Origin: Pseudisothecium myosuroides
Taxonomy: Eukaryota; Streptophyta; Bryopsida; Hypnales; Lembophyllaceae
Length of the DNA: 64,000 nt
Assembly (NCBI GenBank): GCA_951799445.1
Contig: OX637295.1
Coordinates: 8,928,001-8,992,000, forward strand
Direction: 5' to 3'
A program made the translations under genes and the position numbers. The notes beneath the pieces are model-generated. The model worked only from the letters and a program-made list of their open reading frames with translations. It searched no databases and was not told where the DNA came from. Position 1 is the stretch's first letter; every line of letters begins with the position of its first letter. Positions 24,027 through 34,636 of this stretch are shown here, in pieces.

Positions 24027-24833
24027 TACGTGAGGGTCAGATTTGGAATAAACTAAGTCATTAAGGTAGATGTACCCAATATCAACCAATAATAACAAGG
24101 GTCCTACATTTGGGTGGTATTAAATTAGCGGTTGGTATTAGGTTAACCCCTAAAGGTCTGAATTCATCTCCAAAATTTACGATTTGAGAAAAACTATTAT
24201 AAACTACAATTTGGAAGAATATTTTGGAATTGGTATACAAATGAAAGCTGTAGATTTTGATTTTTAAATTCTATCCGTACGGTTAGATCTACTAATGCTA
24301 TCACCAATCTTTTTCTATAAATTTTGAAAAGAAAATTTCAGAATTCCTTCTAAATTCAATTACAAGTAAAATATTATCATTTTTTGAGTAAAACTTGTTG
24401 GAATGGATTTGAAATAAGGTTCTCTTCATATGGTGATTTTTTGAAATTTTTGTGACCTTTACATCTTTGACCTCATTTTTGCACATCTAGTTTTGAACTA
24501 AAGTCAATGCAAATTGACCACTTGACATACTTCCACATTTGTAATTTTAGAAATGTATATATTCTAGTATCATCAAATCCAACCGATGGATAGGACAACA
24601 ACTTGATAAAGTATCACAAAAAATTAGGATGACTTTCATCCAAGCAGGATTGAGACAAAAACAAAGATCTGAATTTGTTCATCGTCTAGAAAATGGACGT
24701 CGGAGCGCTCCAGGGTTAAGCTACCTTATTGCTAAAATTTGTCACATGTGATGTTGTGGTTGGTGTAGGGTGACATGGACCTTTCAAAATTTGAAGTAGA
24801 AACTCAATTTTGGCACAACCTTGTCTTCAAGTA
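24027..24833. mobile_element. MITE of the TACGTGAAGGT family, split by nested insertions
   Basis: The left part starts TACGTGAGGGTCAGATTTGG. The right part (GACATGGACC to TGGCACAACCTTGTCTTCAAGTA) matches the right half of the complete 125-bp copy at 59630-59754. Between them lie a TTA-AGGTAGATGTACCC end (24063) and the TTAA element at 24143-24719, so at least two later elements landed in this copy. Confidence 0.5.
24143..24719 (+). mobile_element. TTAA-flanked element, copy E8 (different interior)
   Basis: Begins TTAACCCCTAAAGGTCTG and ends GCTCCAGGGTTAA, 577 bp. The interior differs from E1-E7 but about 380 bases of it recur inverted at 51160-51560. It appears to be a second subfamily using the same kind of ends and target. 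Confidence 0.55.
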
Positions 24834-25203
24834 TTGTAAAATATTCTTTCACTAAGCTTTAGGAAACAGACACACCTAATTTATAACAAATATATAGTTG
24901 GAAAAAAATATAATATGATAGAAACTTCATTTCTTGGTTTTGCAACTTTTGTAATTTTAGAAGGAAGGTAGGGGGTTGTAAATTTTATACATAAATTCTA
25001 AATTCTAAATTCTAAAGTAGTTTGATGACCTTTTGATTTTTAGCATAGGTATAGAACTAACTTGAATGAAGGGACCACACCACATACAAAATTAGAGATC
25101 TTTTCTTCTTGGGATTCTATTGTTTTGACTTTTATTCCATTTGAACCTTGCCTTGTAACATTTTATTATGTCACAAGAAATTACATACAAATATGATACA
25201 CCG

Positions 25204-25354
25204 TACATGAAGGTCGGATTCGGCACTCAGATTTGAAATTGGATTTCTACATCAGATTCTCAGGAGGCACATCACCTCACACTATTTACAACATGACATG
25301 TAGCATTGTTTTTACAAAAATGACTTAATTTTTGTCGAATCTTACCTTCACATA
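25204..25354. mobile_element. MITE of the TACGTGAAGGT family
   Basis: Left end TACATGAAGGTCGGATTCGG, right end CGAATCTTACCTTCACATA, inverted to each other and related to the copies at 59630-59754 and 24027. No coding capacity. Confidence 0.6.
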
Positions 25355-26755
25355 GGATAAAGAGTTTGACAATTGCATATTCAAAGGAAGATAAAATTTA
25401 AGCTTAGACTACATTCTTCTTAATTAAAATAATTCCACAATGTCACTTATACATGCAACAATACAATAGAACTTTTCTAAATTGATAGGGTCGGGACCGC
25501 TTGACAAGATTTCTTTAGAGAGGTTGATTGCTCTAACTTAGAAAAGGTTTGCACTACATAGGAAGCTACCATAGGGAGACATGTGCCACATTTTTAGGAA
25601 AAGAAGCTTATTCAAAAGAATATTTTACTTTTTTTTGACAAGGTCTAGGTCTACCATAATTCCTTGGGAGGCTCTCATTTAGAGCTACGACTTATTTTAT
25701 TCCCGAAGCTGAGACCACCCAACCCTATTTGTTTACAAAGATTTATCAGCTTTTACAGGAACGACTTAGGGAGGTTCTATTGTACGGAGTATATATTATC
25801 TCAATATTAAAGAACTCCATATTAGGGTACGTTCGCACCAGCTGTTGCGAAACACCGGTGGCAAGAAGGTAAAGCAGTCAAACTGCGTAGACTGTAGGCG
25901 TGGTGGTGACATAAGGTGGGTGGACCCCCGTCCGTGACACACGGAGGTAGTTTGGAGGACAGTAATGAGCGCCCTGTTCGCACAAGCCGGAGTGAATTGT
26001 TTTTAGGAGAGGTTTTCTCGGTAAAGAGGATAAACATCTGTCGGGATTTTCACACCAAAAGCGTGCTTTACAACTCTTTGTCGGCCCCCCCGTCAGTTGC
26101 ACAAGTTCCTCAGAGTGACGAGTGCGTTCAGTGTTCAAGCGTTCGGACAGGTCGGCAGTTCAAATAGTTAGCAAAATCGCGAGCTCTGCTGTGGAGAATG
26201 TGAGTGTGTAACCTAATTTGCAATCCCTTTGAAGGAAAAATCATAAGTTCCATGACTGTGGTCGACGAGTGGGAGTGAGCGGCTGTACTCGCAGTTGCAA
26301 GTGACGGAGCGTGGAGGAGCGCCGCAACGAAGAGAGGACATCACTCACAGGATTCAGAGCTTCATTTACAGGTAAGTGACTCCATTTTCAAGTTCCAGAG
26401 TTTCCTCCGTAGCCTCAGACCTTCCCTTTTGCATCTCCGAGGAGGCCAATTTCTTCTCTGTCAGTTTAGAATTTCACGTTCCTACTTGCAGAGCGACGTC
26501 ACAGGGAGGTCAGGGTAACCATGCGCAAGCTATGCTCCAATTCTTCAGACCGTGTTTCCGAAAGTGCCGTCGAGGTCTGGTCCACGCCCTCACGGCCCCC
26601 ATGTTCACAATTTTTTGTGGCTCTTTTCCGCCATACCAGCTTCCGGGATTCCCTGCGACCCACAAGTTCTCACTGTTCTCCGCTGATTGCAGACTGTTAC
26701 TGTTGCAGCTGTAGAGCTTCTCCACGATTTGCAGGAGCCACTCCGAGCCATCGCC

Positions 26756-28102
26756 ATGGATGTTGCGGATACTGCATTGGAGATCGTGTCAATGGCCACT
26801 GTCATCCTCGTCATGCTGTTGAATAGTCACCACGCATTGGCTTTGCCGGAGGCATCCACCAACAACGATGACGACTTGGATTACAGTTTCTTCCACAGGC
26901 TGGCCGACCAACCTATTTTGGATGAGGACGCCGTATCTCGAGCTGCGCTTCACCATTGGAGGCTGTGGAATAGTTTGACAATCATGGATGATGACTTGGG
27001 CTTCTGGGTGAAGCCCAGGTCCACAACATGGTTCTCTAAATTTTTACTGGAAGAATATGACGATGAACGTTGGATCAAAATTTTCAGGATGACAAAACGG
27101 TCGGTGTTCTCTTTAGCAAGGCTGTTGAGACCCAGAATTTGGAGGAGGAACACCAACTACCGCGAGGCTGTTCCCGTGATGGTCCGTTTGGGATGCACAC
27201 TTTTCAAGATCTGTCAAGGTGCAAGCTTGCTAATTTGCAGCGAGCTCTTTGCTGTAGGCCGTAGCACAGTCTCAATCATGTTGCGTGACGTCATTCATGC
27301 CATCAATGTCGTCCTGAGAAAGGAAATCAGTTGGCCCGCAGGAGAACGGATTGGAACGACTGCATTTGACTTCCAAAGTTTGTGTGGTCTGCTTGGCGTT
27401 TTGGGGGCCATTGACGGCACTCATTTTGCGATAGCGAAACCGAAATTTGGCGCAGCGGACTACTATTACTTCAAGACGGGGAGATTTTCAATGCAATGTC
27501 AAGCCGTTGTCGACTCTTCCAAACGCTTCCTTGATTTGCATGTTGGAATGCTGGGCTCGACTAATGACGCTTGTGTTCTGAGGCGGTCAACATTGTATCA
27601 ACGAGGCCAAGCAAACTCTCTTTGGGAGGGTCACCCCACTTTTCACGGTTATTCTCCGTATTTACTTGGAGATGCCGGCTTCCCCCTACTCCCGTGGCTC
27701 ATGGCTCCGCATCGCCAGCAGGGGAACCTAGCAGTTGCAAGCCGTTTATTCAACAGGAGGCTGAGCAAAGGGCGAGGCATCGTCGAGAACGCTTTTGCCC
27801 AGCTGAAGATGACCTTCCGTGAGCTGCATCAAAAATCAGATCTTCACGTCACGTTTTTCCCTGACGTTGTAGTAGCTTGTGGTATATTGCACAATGTCCT
27901 CTTGCAGCAGTCGCATGAAGAAGTGGAGCTGCTACTTGAGGTCCTTCGCAAAGAGGGTTTCCATGACGATATGCAGGTTCCCGATGTTGATGTCGCAGAC
28001 GTCGGGGAAGCAGCTGACGATGAAGTTGATGTCGAGGCTGCCGAAGAAAAGAGGTCCCACTTGGGAGTGTTTTTGACACTGCAGCGCATTATATCTTTCT
28101 GA
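26756..28102 (+). CDS. Harbinger transposase/nuclease (HARBI1-like, DDE_Tnp_4)
   Basis: 448 residues from an ATG in good context (GCCATGG). The frame is open further upstream but has no earlier ATG. The nuclease core carries the family motifs: GAIDGTH (D220), GSTNDACVL (D271), LLGDAGFPLLPW (D306) and GIVENAFAQLK (E344), giving a plausible DDE site. An N-terminal helical region precedes it (residues about 60-190, with KIFRMTKRSVFSLARLL and the helix-turn-helix-like SELFAVGRSTVSIMLRDVI). The C-terminal tail is acidic (DVDVADVGEAADDEVDVEAAEE). In this family the nuclease cuts and joins transposon ends and needs its Myb-like partner for nuclear import and end binding. A splice donor ACAG|GTAAGT at 26372 suggests an intron in the 5' leader. 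Confidence 0.92.
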   Translation: MDVADTALEIVSMATVILVMLLNSHHALALPEASTNNDDDLDYSFFHRLADQPILDEDAVSRAALHHWRLWNSLTIMDDDLGFWVKPRSTTWFSKFLLEEYDDERWIKIFRMTKRSVFSLARLLRPRIWRRNTNYREAVPVMVRLGCTLFKICQGASLLICSELFAVGRSTVSIMLRDVIHAINVVLRKEISWPAGERIGTTAFDFQSLCGLLGVLGAIDGTHFAIAKPKFGAADYYYFKTGRFSMQCQAVVDSSKRFLDLHVGMLGSTNDACVLRRSTLYQRGQANSLWEGHPTFHGYSPYLLGDAGFPLLPWLMAPHRQQGNLAVASRLFNRRLSKGRGIVENAFAQLKMTFRELHQKSDLHVTFFPDVVVACGILHNVLLQQSHEEVELLLEVLRKEGFHDDMQVPDVDVADVGEAADDEVDVEAAEEKRSHLGVFLTLQRIISF

Positions 28103-28514
28103 GAGACGGAGGTTAGTTTCGTGAACTCAGTCATTCTGGTCCGTATTGTTCTCATGAAGTATAGGCGGAGGCATCTTGTTATGGCAACTTCCCTTTATTT
28201 CTTTTCAAAGCTCATATTTACAGAAGTCGACTAGCAACGGGGTTTTCCCGTGCTGGTCTGCATGACGGTCCTCAACTACAGAAAAAGCTACAGTCCAGGT
28301 CGATACATCCCGATGCACTTGGAAAGCTATGTAGGAGAACGTCTTGTACTTACTGCTATACAATACACACAAATAAGAAAGCTATGATAAATAACGCAGA
28401 GGAAGACTTCCGCTCATCTGTCTTGACTAGGCAGGTTGGCGAACTGATCCTTCATCGGCACTGTGCAGGTACCGGACTGGGAAGCTGCTGGAGCGTTCAA
28501 GAGAAGAAGTTGAG

Positions 28515-30275
28515 TCACGGTTCGGGGACAAAAGAGTGGCCAACGTTTGGAGCCGTCGACGTCTCCACAGTGCCACCGGCCGCGTTGCCTTGCACTGCTG
28601 GTCGGAAGGGCGGCAGATGAGTAGCGTTGGGACGAGGTGCAGCATTTGGATTTTGGCTTGTGATAGGACACGGACACCCTGTAAATCGATGTATGCCCGT
28701 AGCTAGAACAGTTGACAACCTCGCCAGACATTGAACGACGTCACCTTGTTTTTGAATTGACAATTTCGCGTTTTCATTTGTCTGAATTGCATGTTCATGG
28801 AGGTGGCGATCTCTCTCCCGCTGGTACTCCATCTGTTCCGAGAACAACTTCATTTGAACGTCCATTTTCGTGCGTTCCAACTCTTGAGTAACAGTCAACA
28901 TGTCATGCATTTGAACCGCCATAGCGTCACCAGTTGCTCTCGTGGCCTCCGCGATTAGCGAATGGCCTGATAGACTCTTCCGTCTCACTGCAGTATTAGC
29001 AGGTCTCTTGCCGGCCGAGATCTCCACCGTCTCCGAAGAACTGATCAGTTGTAGGATGACTCCCGGAGGAAGCAACCCTTTCGGTGGCGGACTGGGAGTG
29101 GCACTGGAAGTCCCATGGCTGAGTCCCAATCCGGCTAAATGCTTCTTGCTGCCCGCCATGCACAGAGGGGACTGCGTTGAATCCGTCAAGTAGTCGCTCT
29201 CTGCTCGCGCGATACGCACGTCCATGAAGTCTTTGCTGATGTCGTTGCTCCCATCCATGTTGTCGGCTTTCTCGTTGCATCCTTGTGGAGTCTTGTAGTT
29301 GCTGTCGTCTTTAGAGTGCAGGTCGTAAGTGTGGGGCAGTTGAATGGAAGGCCTGTTCCCGTACCAGTCATCCATAAGATAAAACAAATTCTTTGCAAAC
29401 GACTTTGGCAGGCCTTGCGCTCTTCGATGAGAGACAGACAAATCCCAGAATGAGTCATCGTCATTGCCACTGCGCCTCATGAAATCTGATATACGCTTGT
29501 AGTCGGGAACCATTTGGTTCCACTTGCTTTTACATGCAGCTGCATCACGGAGGCAAGGTGACAAGGCAGCTTGAGCCACGGCGGTACTGATTCGCTGCCA
29601 CTTGGTGGCGTCAGGGACCATGAACGAGCGTCCGTCTCTTCCGTCTAACTCCTCCAAATACACACTCCGTTTGGCCTCGATGAGAACCGCAATCTCTTTA
29701 GTGCTCCAATTAGGCTGCCGTTCCTTGCGAGGTTTCTTTGCAGGTGCAGCGACTTCGGGCGCTGCAGTGCCACCGGTTGAGGCGAGGAGAACGTGAGCCC
29801 ATCCGAAGGGCGTGCCAGTACCCACGGTGTCTGCAATAGTGATCGTCACAATCAGGGCCAATGATAACAACTGTGACGGAACTTGTGAAGTGTAGAAGGA
29901 ATTGTGGAGAAGTAAAGAGTTGCCAGAATTTGGAATTCCCTGAAATTGGAAGCATGAAATGGAGGAAAACGACAAGATAGCCAAGATTTGGAATTTCAAT
30001 AAAGTTTGATGAGAAGTGACATACCTTCGCTGGCCGAGGATGTTGGCGGTGCTGCGGGCGCGCCTTGAGAAATACGAGCAATACCTGCGCAAGAAAATTG
30101 TGCGAAAGTGTCAGTGACTTGATAAACACACGTTGTGAATTCAACGCAGACGACAGATAGCACATGGTCAGCGCAAAGAAAATCAAAGAAGGTCTTGGTA
30201 GAACGTACCAGCACTTCTACCGGCATTCGGTGCAACCTGACCTGCTCCTGATTGACCACCAAGTCGGGTCGCCAT
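28515..30275 (-). CDS. Harbinger Myb/SANT-like DNA-binding protein, three exons
   Basis: Exons 30275-30209, 30084-30025 and 29830-28515 join in phase (donors GTACGT and GTATGT; acceptors TTGCGCAG and TATTGCAG) to a 480-residue protein. A basic stretch (KKPRKER, residues 74-80) precedes a trihelix/SANT-like domain at about 84-175 with the three spaced tryptophans W84, W120 and W146, ending near SFWDLS. The middle is low-complexity and Ser/Pro-rich. Residues about 330-420 are rich in heptad-like charged helix (TQELERTKMDVQMKLFSEQ) and probably form a coiled coil. In PIF/Harbinger elements this second protein binds the ends and recruits the nuclease. A longer unspliced frame continues upstream of exon 3 into the intron and is less likely. 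Confidence 0.85.
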
Positions 30276-31281
30276 TTCCAGTCGTCACAAACACCGTAAT
30301 TGATCCTCATGGACTCTGACAAATACTGACCGTCATTGAAGTGCACAACTCCACAACAACTCGACGTCCAGGCTATGCTCGAATAGATGTAGGAAAACAA
30401 CAACTCTCTGATCTAGTGAAATGGGTGTAAAATTCATGACCAACGCGCTCAGATGATTGCACAGGGCTTCCTTTGCAATGAAATGTGCAATTTGTAGTGC
30501 AATGGCGGTGCTAGAGCAGCCGTCGGAATTCAATGTCCAACTTCCGAAGTTCCACGTTCGTAATGTACATGGCATGGCTGCAATGTCCTCGTCTTGATTA
30601 CGCCTATAATTTAAGATTAAATTAAGCTTAACACGCCGTATTAGCGTAATCGCTCTCACGGACCCCATTTAAGTAGAAGCGCAGCTACTTGCCTCAAATC
30701 TACGTATTCAGGAGTTCTCTTTGTTATTTAAAGCCCGCCGGACAGGTACGCACTTAGAAAAGTCCAAGTCTTGCCCCGGTAGTCAACACCGCTTTTCCGC
30801 CCTGACAGATGCGGTTCCACGTCGGTTCGGCTTTCACAAAGGAACGCCGGTCTGGACAGCACCTTCATAGCAATGAACGGGAAGTACCGGCATCTAGTTA
30901 CGACCTAGCCGAAATTTTTTGAAGATTTCCGAATGGCATAGAAATGTTTAGGATGGGTTACCGAATGAAAAAATAATATTTTCGGAAATGGACCGGGTAG
31001 GAAAATTAAACCTCGGCAATTTGCCGTCCGTCCTAGGGATATGTAGGAAAATTACCGATGTAAATACCTTTTTCTCGGCGGGTAGCTGACTAGTCATATA
31101 CTTTCTAGGAAATTTTTTTAATGTGTACATAGTATACTTATATTCTTATAAAGTTATAAGTCTATCACACATTCACACCAGCTCACCAATTATCCTTTGT
31201 TAAGAGGCATCAGCAGTGAATGGCTTTTACTCACTGTCAATCTGTAAAAGTGTGAAATTGAAAATCTACAGTGCTAACCAT

Positions 31282-31674
31282 CCTCCGGAAAATACTTGGA
31301 CCCTCTTTGGGATCCTTGTATTTTTAGACGGCTACATCCTTGGCCCTAGTTTGGTAGGGGCTTAGCCAAATTCAATCCCTGCCAAGGATACATCAAACAA
31401 AAAAGTGGGGAGCCTCCGGAAAATACTTGGACCTTCTTTGGGATCCTTGTATTTTTAGAAGGCTACATCCTTGGCCCTAGTTTGGTAGGGGCTTAGCCAA
31501 ATTCAATCCCTGCCAAGGATACATCAAACAAAAAAGTGGGGAGCCTCCGGAAAATACTTGGACCCTCTTTGGGATCCTTGTATTTTTAGAAGGCTACATC
31601 CTTGGCCCTAGTTTGGTAGGGGCTTAGCCAAATTCAATTCCTGCCGAGGATACATCAAACAAAAAAATGGGGAC
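31282..31674. repeat. Three tandem copies of a 131-bp unit inside the transposon
   Basis: Units start at 31282, 31413 and 31544 with CCTCCGGAAAATACTTGGAC. They are almost identical, differing at a few positions, so the array is young. It lies about 300 bases inside the right end, where subterminal binding sites would be expected. Each unit also contains a short inverted pair ATCCTTGG / CCAAGGAT. Confidence 0.9.
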
Positions 31675-32153
31675 TAGAAATAAAACTCCCCCACGAAAAC
31701 AAAAAACTGGCTCTATTTTCCACATTCAGGAAAATGGCCAAATGGAAATACAAAAATCCGGCAAATTGCCTAATGAAAATTCAAAATGTAGGATTGCAAC
31801 CGGAAAAAAATCCACTTCTCAGGCTGACTTCCGAGTAAAATTGAAAAAAACCGAGCCAGCTTCAAGAATTAAGGAAATGGTCCGTTTACTGTAAGGATAC
31901 TTCCCGGACAGCACCTTCTTAGTTGCTCTACCAGCGCCCCGTAATCCCTCCGTAACTGCGCGGTGCGAACGTACCCTTATCCTCTGCAGTACCTAGGCTG
32001 TGAAATTAACGAGGTAAGTACACCTTCATCCAAATCATTTCATCACTATCTCATCCATTAGTGGGATGGATGGGTTTAAAAAGAATTACAGTAGCTTCAT
32101 CAGTTTTGCGTCTTCGCTTGCAGATCGGGCAATTCGCTGTTTCTCAGTTTCGA

Positions 32154-32285
32154 ATGGCGAATTTGCTTGAAAGTTTCGTTGAATTGCTGTAACACGTGGT
32201 CTCACTCGAAGCTTTTGGTGAAACTTCGATACTTTTAATGGAATGAGTTGTTGCTGCTACAGGGTTTATGGCTGAAGAGAATTGA
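32154..32285 (+). promoter_or_regulatory. Cluster of upstream ORFs in the BLOS1 leader
   Basis: Four ATGs precede the main start: 32154-32192 (12 codons), 32238-32246 (2 codons), 32243-32275 (10 codons) and 32268-32285 (5 codons), all closed before 32358. The first has A at -3 and G at +4. A good 5' intron (GAG|GTAAGT at 32014; acceptor TTGCAG ending 32123) may place them in exon 2. Such clusters usually lower main-ORF translation; here this is inference. Confidence 0.5.
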
Positions 32286-32357
32286 CGAAGAGGATACCGG
32301 TTCCTTCGTTTGTTCGTCACGGGATTTGGAACAAAGGTTTCGATTCGCAGCGCAGTC

Positions 32358-34241
32358 ATGGGGAGTTTGGATGTCTGGGTGGCGCACATGATGCAGAAGC
32401 ACGCCTACGAGTCTGCGCAGCATCGAGAGCGTGTGGGTAAGTTTTCACATCTGGGGTCGTTGTGTTTGCGATCAATCGGCGATGAGGCGCGTATGTGTAG
32501 GCACATTCGTGGATTTTGTAGGGTATAGGGTTTGGGTAGCTTTCGGAATAAGGATGGTGGTTATTGCTTCTCTTTGTGTTTTAGGATTAGGGTTTTAGTT
32601 GGTCTATAAGGTAAGTGCGTCCATTATCGACTCTAATAGCAATTGAGCATACTTTACTACCGAATTGTAAACATGAATTGTTTTAATTGCATCTTATTGC
32701 CAAGTGAAAGAGGACTCCAACTCACTGTAGCATGCATTATTGGACACTGTATGAATAAATAAGGTATGATATTTCAAAGTACAGTATTGTCTCCTGGATA
32801 CTCCTAAACTCTCGGAGCTAAACTCTCCGAGACTCTCATGTCTGGATTGTGTACATCTTGTATCATCAAATTCTAGGTTTTAGTGTCACTTTTTCATCAG
32901 GTGTCTGGTGTCATTCTGGGTAGTGGTGATTGTGTGCACACACCTTATAATTTGTGATTGCACATTTAAAATTTCTTAGCTAGCAATAAGATAAGATCCC
33001 TTGAACCGTGAAAGTAAGGATCTAACTTATGCGCTCACGATGACAGAAAAAATAGAACCCAACGTAAGTTATTTCATAATTTTTGGAATTTTATTGAAAT
33101 ATTTACGAACTTTCAAACTCGATTTGGTGTCTTTCCCAAACCCATGCATTAAGCTACGTTTATTTCGACCTTTCCAACTGATGCAGGAGAAGGTTAAAAT
33201 CACATGTGTTAGTGCTTATTAGTTTAACGTTGCTACTTCAGTGAGATTGCCAATTTATGGTTTAAGGAACCAGCTGGAATTGGGACAGAACTTATATGGT
33301 TTGTCTGTATTGAATGTTGATTTCTTGGCCAAACAGGAGATTGAATTTTGAGATTGAATTTTGAGAATTTGATGAACTGCCTTGAACAGAGATGGCTAAG
33401 AAGGATGCACTAGCATCAGCGGCGATAGTGTCGGATCTCTTGGTAGAGAGCGTGAACGGAGGTGTGCAACAAGCTTTCATCAATGAGAAACAGATTGAGA
33501 TGGAGGCCCGAGCACTGGGAGTCACGATTCAGAAGTTCGTGAAACAAACTTCGCAGTGGCTCACTGTTGTGCACACTTTTGACACAGCACTGAAGGTCAG
33601 TCTCATCTCTACAGTTTTGCTTTCTTTAGTAGCAGTGCACTGATCTCTTCTATTAGTGCGTGCGTTATAACTTTTTACATGGAAGGAATAAATTTTTTCA
33701 ATGATATTTTTGATTGTGTAGCATACAACATGAATAGCATCAGTACACATACAATGGGTAAAAATATTCCTCTCTTGTATAAAATTGTAATCATATGTAA
33801 GTTCATTTCGTAACACTCACTGTTAGGAAAAATGTGAGTACGTACACATTTAGTAACTTATGACACTCAACCTTCTCTAATTGCACTGCCTTGCGGGACA
33901 AAGAGGCTTCTAAATGCACTCTGATCGACGTGTTTTCACAACTTGAGATATTGAAGCTGTTCAATCAGATATGTGCACAACAACAAGAGAGGTCCTTAGG
34001 ATATATAGGGAATGTGCAATTAGAGGATGTGGAGTGGATCAGTTCTTGAGGGAGGCATTGTCGATCTTCTTTGACCGTCTGGTTAGTACGAATTTTATTC
34101 AGATATGTAAGGGTTAAAACTCTGCATTTAACGTCGCAGGAGATTGGAGACTTCGAGAATTGGGTGAGGACTATGGAATATGATTGCGAGCGGATTGCGG
34201 CTACTTTGAAAAATGCTGCTGTGGCAAGGGAGCAAGCATGA
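32358..34241 (+). CDS. BLOS1: BLOC-1 subunit 1 homologue (BLOS1/GCN5L1), three exons
   Basis: Exons 32358-32436, 33390-33595 and 34140-34241 join with GTAAGT and GTCAGT donors and CAG acceptors, in phase, to 128 residues. The protein contains AAIVSDLLVESVNGGVQQAF, INEKQIE, IQKFVKQTSQWL and EIGDFENWVRTMEYDCERI, which match plant BLOS1 closely. BLOS1 is a small helical, coiled-coil subunit of BLOC-1, acting in endosome-to-vacuole trafficking of membrane proteins, and its animal counterpart also has mitochondrial roles. The last exon is flanked by two related MITEs (33866-34035 in intron 2, 34393-34533 downstream). No lesions are seen. The start is the first in-frame ATG; the family N-terminus is variable, so it is the least certain part. 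Confidence 0.92.
33866..34035. mobile_element. MITE in BLOS1 intron 2
   Basis: The left end CTCAACCTTCTCTAATTGCA is inverted in TGCAATTAGAGGATGTGGAG at the right. It is 170 bp, non-coding, and related to the copy at 34393-34533. Confidence 0.6.
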
Positions 34242-34392
34242 TCTAACGCAGGCATAGTTACAAAATGATTTTTTTAAATGACTGTTAGTTCTGCAATGTC
34301 AGGAGTTTTGAGGCTTGCAGTCAACAGTTCAAATGTACCATATGTACATGTAATTCTCACCGTTGTGGTGGCATGTAAAGGTGACAAATACA

Positions 34393-34533
34393 CTCAACCC
34401 TCTGCAGTGACACTGCCTTTGGGCTTCTGAATGCTCTCTCATGTGTTCACAACTTTGACATGTGGAAGTTGTCCATTTAAATGTGCATTCAAGATGACAA
34501 ATTATAGAGAATGTGCAATTAGAGAGGGTTGAG
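34393..34533. mobile_element. MITE downstream of BLOS1
   Basis: Inverted ends CTCAACCCTCT and AGAGAGGGTTGAG. Internal phrases (CACTGCCTT, GTTCACAACTT, GAATGTGCAATTAGAG) are shared with the MITE in BLOS1 intron 2. Confidence 0.6.
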
Positions 34534-34636
34534 AGAACGAGTCTGCAGATCCAGGAGCAGTCGTTCTCACTCATGAGAAGTTCACACAGAAAGGTACTTG
34601 ATACTTGATTAAGTATCTTGGTACTTGATACTCCGA

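Larger units (their letters stand above)
25825..31976. mobile_element. Complete PIF/Harbinger transposon (6,152 bp)
   Basis: The left end is GGGTACGTTCGCACC and the right end is its exact inverse GGTGCGAACGTACCC. Both are flanked by TTA (25822-25824 and 31977-31979), the 3-bp TWA target duplication of this superfamily. Inside are the two genes typical of autonomous Harbinger elements: a DDE nuclease (plus, 26756-28102) and a Myb/SANT-like DNA-binding protein (minus, 28515-30275), arranged tail to tail. The interior is clearly more GC-rich than its surroundings. Both genes look intact and the ends are perfect, so it may be a recent, potentially autonomous insertion. Confidence 0.93.

Noticed and set aside
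26687..26755. Longer N-terminus of the Harbinger transposase
   Set aside because: The frame is open but has no ATG before 26756, and splice-like signals make this part leader or intron.
29831..30092. Unspliced N-terminal extension of the Myb-like protein
   Set aside because: It reads through a sequence with a good donor (30024) and acceptor (29831). Splicing gives in-phase exons and a better N-terminus.
31282..31674. CRISPR-like array
   Set aside because: Three contiguous 131-bp units without spacers inside a eukaryotic transposon are a plain tandem repeat.
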